From an uncultured Oscillospiraceae bacterium (GTDB lineage: Bacteria > Bacillota > Clostridia > Oscillospirales > Acutalibacteraceae): a DNA stretch of 16,066 bases. The position numbers were made by a program, and so were the translations under genes. Shown here in pieces: positions 13,087 to 16,066 of the stretch (position 1 is its first letter; every line of letters begins with the position of its first letter). Under the pieces are notes generated by a model. That model was not told the DNA's origin. It saw only the letters and a program-made list of their open reading frames with translations, and made no database searches. The stretch covers positions 1 through 16,066 of the forward strand of contig CABUYS010000025.1 of the NCBI GenBank assembly GCA_902495835.1, given 5' to 3'.

Positions 13087-14625
13087 TCATTTTTTAACAG
13101 GAATAAGAAGCATTCCTTTTTGAGAAGTTTTTTCTTCCGAAATATCGTTTTCTTGTTTTACGGCGTTTATTGAAGTGTGATATTTTTTGGCAATATCCCA
13201 AAGAGATTCGTGTGGGTTAGCATAATATACAATAAGTGAAGCACCGTCGTTTGTAATTGGGCGAGCGGATTCATCGGTTTCGGCTGAAATTATCATTTTG
13301 TGATTTTGAGGAGTATAAACCGCTCCGGAAATGTCAAAATCAATTTTCAAGTCTATTGTATTGGAGTTCGGAAGACTGTATCCCACCGAAGTTATAACCG
13401 CGTTTGATTCTGTTTCCGATTCGGGCGGCATTTCATCGAAAGTATTCGGATGATTGAATTCAATAATTCTTTCTAAATAAAGCGGAACTTTTTCGGCGTC
13501 AAGAGCAAGAATACAAATATTTACTTTTCCTTTAAATATTGGATTATCGCCGTCAAACGCAGGGGTAAGAGAATATGAATCGCTCCAAACGTCAACTATC
13601 TCTGAAATGGTATTTCCCGAAATTTGCACGGAATCTTTGTGACTGATACCATTTGAAAATGTTCCCAAAAGTTTTTTAAGATTTATTTCGGAAGACTCGG
13701 TGTTGAGGTCGTAATCTGTTGAATAAACATCGGAAACGATACCTATTTCTTTGTCGGAATAAGCCATAACCGTAGCAGAAATTCTTATATCTGCACTTAT
13801 CACCGATTTTTCACCCTCGGAGCGAATTTGCTCTTCGTGGCTTAAAACTTCGCCCGTTATTACGAATTTGCTGTTTTCTTCCGCTCCGGGTACGTCTACT
13901 ATTTGACTTATAGGAATGGTATATTCCGCTCTTTCGGTGCTGCCGGAGGAAATGTCTCCCGTGTAAAGAATTTTTATGATGGCATTACCTTTAACAACAA
14001 TTTTATTTGGCATTGTTTTGTAGTCGTTTAGAATTAAATCCACATCGGAACGAATTATCATTTCGGGACTCGGTATGTTTTCGTCTGATTCCAAAATTTC
14101 ACTGATTGAAAACTGCTGCTGACCCACGCTTGTCAAACTGCTGCACTGTGTGGTTTCGACTTTCTGCTGAATGTCTTTTCCGCTTACGGACGATGTGATT
14201 TTTTTGAAAGATTTTGTATAGATTTTCGCACAGATTGATAAAGCTCCGTGTATATCGATTTTCCTCGGGCTTACCGCTCGGCAGTTCATGTATTCGGTTC
14301 GGGCGTGAGTTAAAGCTACGGCATTTTCGGGTGCACTTTTTATGTCTATCGAAGCCGAAAATGGAACGGTATTTTCACAGCACCTTATTTTCATATTTTC
14401 CGCGTCGGAATAAATAACTCGAATATTTGCAACGCCTTCGATGTTGAGTCTGTCGCCTGAAATATTTCTCACGGTAACGTTGGGGCAGACGTGGCATTTT
14501 AATATTCTTTGAATGTCGGGGCAGTAGTCGGGAAGAGAAAAATCGATGTCAAGCGGTATTTCATGACAGCCTTCGAATTCCGGATTTCTAACCGATATGT
14601 TTTCGTTATTTACGTCATAATTCAT
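13087..14625 (-). CDS. sipL: SPOCS (DUF3794) and LysM protein, SipL-like SpoIVA partner
   Basis: A 512-residue sporulation protein. The N-terminal block FSLPDYCPDIQRILKC (29-44) is the signature of the SPOCS/DUF3794 family. Similar beta-rich repeats follow at ~190-275 (DVDLILNDYKTMPNKIVVKG) and ~310-400. A C-terminal LysM domain occupies 463-512 (SLWDIAKKYHTSINAVKQEN, ending LLIPVKK). In Clostridioides difficile a protein of this architecture, SipL, binds SpoIVA through its LysM domain and is needed for coat localisation. The gene sits directly upstream of spoIVA here, which supports the same partnership. AAGGAGAGG before the ATG fixes the start. No cysteine cluster or transmembrane segment is seen, consistent with a mother-cell cytosolic protein. 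Orthology to SipL rather than another SPOCS-LysM protein is likely but not proven. Confidence 0.85.
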   Translation of the reverse strand: MNYDVNNENISVRNPEFEGCHEIPLDIDFSLPDYCPDIQRILKCHVCPNVTVRNISGDRLNIEGVANIRVIYSDAENMKIRCCENTVPFSASIDIKSAPENAVALTHARTEYMNCRAVSPRKIDIHGALSICAKIYTKSFKKITSSVSGKDIQQKVETTQCSSLTSVGQQQFSISEILESDENIPSPEMIIRSDVDLILNDYKTMPNKIVVKGNAIIKILYTGDISSGSTERAEYTIPISQIVDVPGAEENSKFVITGEVLSHEEQIRSEGEKSVISADIRISATVMAYSDKEIGIVSDVYSTDYDLNTESSEINLKKLLGTFSNGISHKDSVQISGNTISEIVDVWSDSYSLTPAFDGDNPIFKGKVNICILALDAEKVPLYLERIIEFNHPNTFDEMPPESETESNAVITSVGYSLPNSNTIDLKIDFDISGAVYTPQNHKMIISAETDESARPITNDGASLIVYYANPHESLWDIAKKYHTSINAVKQENDISEEKTSQKGMLLIPVKK

Positions 14626-14666
14626 TTTGACCTCTCCTTGTTTTGCTTAATAATGAGTTTTGATGC

Positions 14667-14705
14667 GGTAATAAAATGTATTCGAGGATAAACTGTTTTA
14701 TTACC
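14667..14705. repeat. Perfect 10-bp inverted repeat between the deacetylase and sipL-like genes
   Basis: GGTAATAAAA (14667-14676) and TTTTATTACC (14696-14705) are perfect complements around a 19-base spacer, in the 88-bp gap between the deacetylase stop and the sipL-like start. No T-run follows on the minus strand, so it is a poor terminator. An operator or leader hairpin is possible. I could not identify a convincing sigma-E promoter in the gap. Confidence 0.55.
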
Positions 14706-14713
14706 CGTTATTT

Positions 14714-15469
14714 TTATTGATTGCACATTTGTTTTCCCTGACTGTCCATGGAGTAGTTTTCTTTGTAAATAATTTCGGATATCGGAATAATGCTGTATCC
14801 TTCGCTTTTTATGGTGTCGATTATTCTCGGGAGAGCTTCGGGAGTATTTTTCGCTCCGTTGTGCATGAGTATTATTGAACCTGGTTTAATTTTGCTTTTA
14901 ATGCGTTTAACCATGTCGTCGGGAGTAGGGTCTTTCCAGTCGAGGCTGTCTACATCCCACTGAATGCAGTGCATTTTGAGTTCGTTTGTGCTTTCCACGA
15001 CGCAGTTGTTGTAGTCGCCGTAGGGAGGTCTGAATAAAGTAGGTCTTGGAGCTCCGGCTGCTTCGATTTTTTTGTTGCAGTCTTCTATTTGAGCAAGGAC
15101 TTTTTCTTTTTCAAGTTTCGGAAGGTGCGGATGAGTATCGGAATGGTTTCCGACGTCGTGTCCGGCCGCTGAGATTGCCTTAACGGATTCGGGATATTTT
15201 TCAGCCCAAAACCCTACCAAAAAGAAAGTTGCCTTTACTTCTTTGCTTGCGAGTATGTCAATTAAAGTTTGAGTCTGCTCGTTGCCCCAGGCGGCGTCAA
15301 ACGATATGCTTACAACTTTGTCCTTACGGTCTACGCAATAAATGGGAAGTTTGCGTTCTTTTGCCATGAATACGTTGGTTTGAAGTGAAATTACGCACGA
15401 TACCACTGCTGTGATTATGCATCCTACCATAATCATCAGTCTTTTTCGGTTAATTATAAAAACTTTCAT
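14714..15469 (-). CDS. pdaB: PdaB-like sporulation polysaccharide deacetylase (NodB family)
   Basis: A 251-residue membrane-anchored carbohydrate esterase family 4 protein. The N-terminal anchor is ~10-30, followed by the NodB domain. Motif 1 is SFDAAWG (56-62): the catalytic Asp58 is present, but the second Asp of TFDDG is Ala, as in PdaB-type members. Motif 2 is HSDTH (His109, His113), motif 3 RPPYGDYN (147-154), motif 4 DVDSLDW (172-178) and motif 5 LMHNG (His203). PdaB is needed for stable spore cortex in B. subtilis, which fits the neighbouring coat genes. The ATG at 15469 is preferred because AAGGGGGA lies 8 bases upstream; an in-frame ATG at 15490 sits inside a hairpin and lacks a site. 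The missing metal-binding Asp makes the true enzymatic activity uncertain. Confidence 0.85.
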   Translation of the reverse strand: MKVFIINRKRLMIMVGCIITAVVSCVISLQTNVFMAKERKLPIYCVDRKDKVVSISFDAAWGNEQTQTLIDILASKEVKATFFLVGFWAEKYPESVKAISAAGHDVGNHSDTHPHLPKLEKEKVLAQIEDCNKKIEAAGAPRPTLFRPPYGDYNNCVVESTNELKMHCIQWDVDSLDWKDPTPDDMVKRIKSKIKPGSIILMHNGAKNTPEALPRIIDTIKSEGYSIIPISEIIYKENYSMDSQGKQMCNQ

Positions 15470-15472
15470 ATT

Positions 15473-15508
15473 AAAAAATCCCCCTTGCATAATTACTATG
15501 CAAAGGGG
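15473..15508 (-). promoter_or_regulatory. Terminator-like hairpin containing the pdaB ribosome-binding site
   Basis: On the minus strand CCCCTTTGCAT (15498-15508) pairs with ATGCAAGGGG (15481-15490) with a single T bulge and a 7-base loop. It is followed by GA and six Ts (15473-15478), the form of an intrinsic terminator. The 3' arm carries AAGGGG, the Shine-Dalgarno for the ATG at 15469. The structure could end transcripts from the upstream small gene and, in read-through RNA, hide the pdaB start. Confidence 0.65.
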
Positions 15509-15534
15509 AATCTCTTTAGAATATTAACAAACAA

Positions 15535-15610
15535 ATTTTTAAAATAGGCAACAAAACAGTCATCTTTTGTAGATAACTTTAATCAAGAGCTACCATTTTG
15601 GTTTTTACTT
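15535..15610. repeat. Direct repeat copy A, 3' flank of the small membrane protein gene
   Basis: Shares a 13-base block ATTTTTAAAATAG (15535-15547) and a 15-base block TGTAGATAACTTTAA (15568-15582) with copy B at 15934-16009, plus weaker similarity beyond. It lies directly downstream of the stop at 15631. The blocks are 20 bases apart here against 8 in copy B. Confidence 0.6.
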
Positions 15611-15630
15611 AATTTAATTGATTTATCATA

Positions 15631-15852
15631 TTAGATGAGTGGTTTTCCTTCTATATCAACGGGAAAATCATTTTCTGGATTAATTTCTTGTTTTGTATCA
15701 GTTGGCGTCTTTTTGGCATATTTAGCACGGTATTTCTTAACAACATAAGTTCCTAATGCGGCTAATGCTGCCACACTTATCGTACCTACACCGATAATGG
15801 CTCCTATTTCTTTTCCGGAAAGACTAACACTTTCGTCTCGCGGTTGCTCCAT
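15631..15852 (-). CDS. Small single-span membrane protein, unrecognised
   Basis: A 73-residue protein with no family I recognise. A short acidic/polar N-terminus (MEQPRDESVSLSGKE) is followed by one glycine/alanine-rich transmembrane helix (~17-38, GAIIGVGTISVAALAALGTY), a basic juxtamembrane stretch (KKYRAKYAKK) and a hydrophilic tail. By the positive-inside rule the C-terminus faces the cytoplasm. The ATG at 15852 is chosen because AAGGAG lies 9 bases upstream; the ATG at 15861 directly abuts that site. The upstream leader has a hairpin (15902-15921). Its 3' flank is repeated after the next gene upstream, so it may be one member of a duplicated cassette. Confidence 0.65.
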   Translation of the reverse strand: MEQPRDESVSLSGKEIGAIIGVGTISVAALAALGTYVVKKYRAKYAKKTPTDTKQEINPENDFPVDIEGKPLI

Positions 15853-15901
15853 TTTAAACATCTCCTTTATATAAAATTTGTATAATAAACCATCCCCTGC
15901 G

Positions 15902-15921
15902 AATCCCTTTAGGAAAGGGTT
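15902..15921. repeat. Hairpin in the leader of the small membrane protein gene
   Basis: AATCCCTTT and AAAGGGTT pair around AGG with one bulged base, about 50 bp upstream of the ATG at 15852. On the plus strand it is followed by AGCAAGTAA, the same 9-mer that ends the truncated tnpA. No T-run marks it as a terminator in the minus direction. Confidence 0.4.
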
Positions 15922-15933
15922 AGCAAGTAAATT

Positions 15934-16009
15934 ATTTTTAAAATAGCTGATTTCTGTAGATAACTTTAAAGAAGAATTACTGTTTTAACTTTTAATTTCT
16001 TTTCAACTT
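15934..16009. repeat. Direct repeat copy B, 3' flank of the gene running off the window
   Basis: Carries the same 13-base (15934-15946) and 15-base (15955-15969) blocks as copy A, about 390 bp away in the same orientation. It lies directly downstream of a candidate stop codon at 16025-16027, the same relative place as copy A to its gene. Confidence 0.6.
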
Positions 16010-16024
16010 TAAGTAATAATTTTA

Positions 16025-16066
16025 TCACTCGTCATCTACTTTGCTGTCATCTACTTTTCTAGAGAA
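16025..16066 (-). CDS. Possible 3' end of another small gene (partial)
   Basis: Reading the minus strand from the window edge gives FSRKVDDSKVDDE and a TGA stop: 13 codons with a tandem KVDD unit and an acidic end. The evidence for coding is only the open frame and the repeat-copy B flank that follows, matching the flank behind the 15631-15852 gene. Without sequence beyond the window it could equally be chance. Confidence 0.35.
   Translation of the reverse strand, partial: FSRKVDDSKVDDE

Noticed and set aside
14626..14713. Sigma-E promoter for the sipL-spoIVA unit
   Set aside because: GAATA and CATCAAAA are present on the minus strand, but the spacing is about three bases too short for the known consensus.
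1..16066. CRISPR array, tRNA or rRNA gene, prophage
   Set aside because: No regularly spaced repeats, no cloverleaf sequence with conserved T-loop, no phage structural genes were seen by eye.

Overview
The window looks like low-GC Clostridia chromosome from an anaerobic spore-former. The evidence is an oxygen-sensitive class III ribonucleotide reductase, spoIVA next to a SipL-type SPOCS/LysM gene (the clostridial coat-anchoring pair), a PdaB-like deacetylase, and a bacterial dimeric-type glycyl-tRNA synthetase. Genus cannot be fixed from the sequence. Every confident gene except one orphan at 10622-11065 is on the minus strand, so transcription runs from high to low coordinates.

Layout, left to right. 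(1) 1-520 is the 5' part of glyS. (2) 566-3211 is a class III RNR operon transcribed redoxin > nrdD > nrdG with overlapping start and stop codons. Its promoter at 3358-3386 (TTGACT, 17 bp, TATAAT) has one NrdR-type box in the spacer and a second exactly 32 bp away centre to centre. (3) 3641-5290 encodes a zinc-ribbon, kinase-fold, transmembrane, double-PASTA protein in which the catalytic residues of the kinase are replaced: a predicted pseudokinase. (4) 5441-9986 is one tightly packed unit: a small FakA-middle-domain-like protein, znuA, znuC, znuB, a RodA/FtsW-family gene and an iron-sulfur flavoprotein. It combines zinc uptake with cell-wall elongation and a redox protein. (5) 10055-10435 is a short membrane-anchored ComEA-type helix-hairpin-helix protein. 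(6) 10622-11065 is an unrecognised, highly charged helical protein on the plus strand. (7) About 11080-11510 is an internally deleted IS200/IS605-family element: the first ~20 and last ~15 codons of tnpA survive, together with both subterminal hairpins. (8) 11559-14625 holds sipL-like then spoIVA. (9) 14714-15469 is a PdaB-like polysaccharide deacetylase behind a terminator-like hairpin that includes its ribosome-binding site. (10) 15631-16066 has a small single-span membrane protein whose 3' flank is repeated behind the end of another gene running off the window, suggesting a duplicated cassette.

Functional themes: dNTP synthesis under NrdR control, zinc acquisition tied to envelope growth, PASTA-type envelope sensing, and spore coat/cortex formation. 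The points most worth a second look are the PASTA pseudokinase, the stand-alone FakA-like domain in the zinc operon (HxH motif kept, neighbouring Cys replaced by Asp), the NrdR-controlled redoxin/NrdD pair, and the shrunken IS200 element. No tRNA, rRNA, CRISPR array or phage module was seen.
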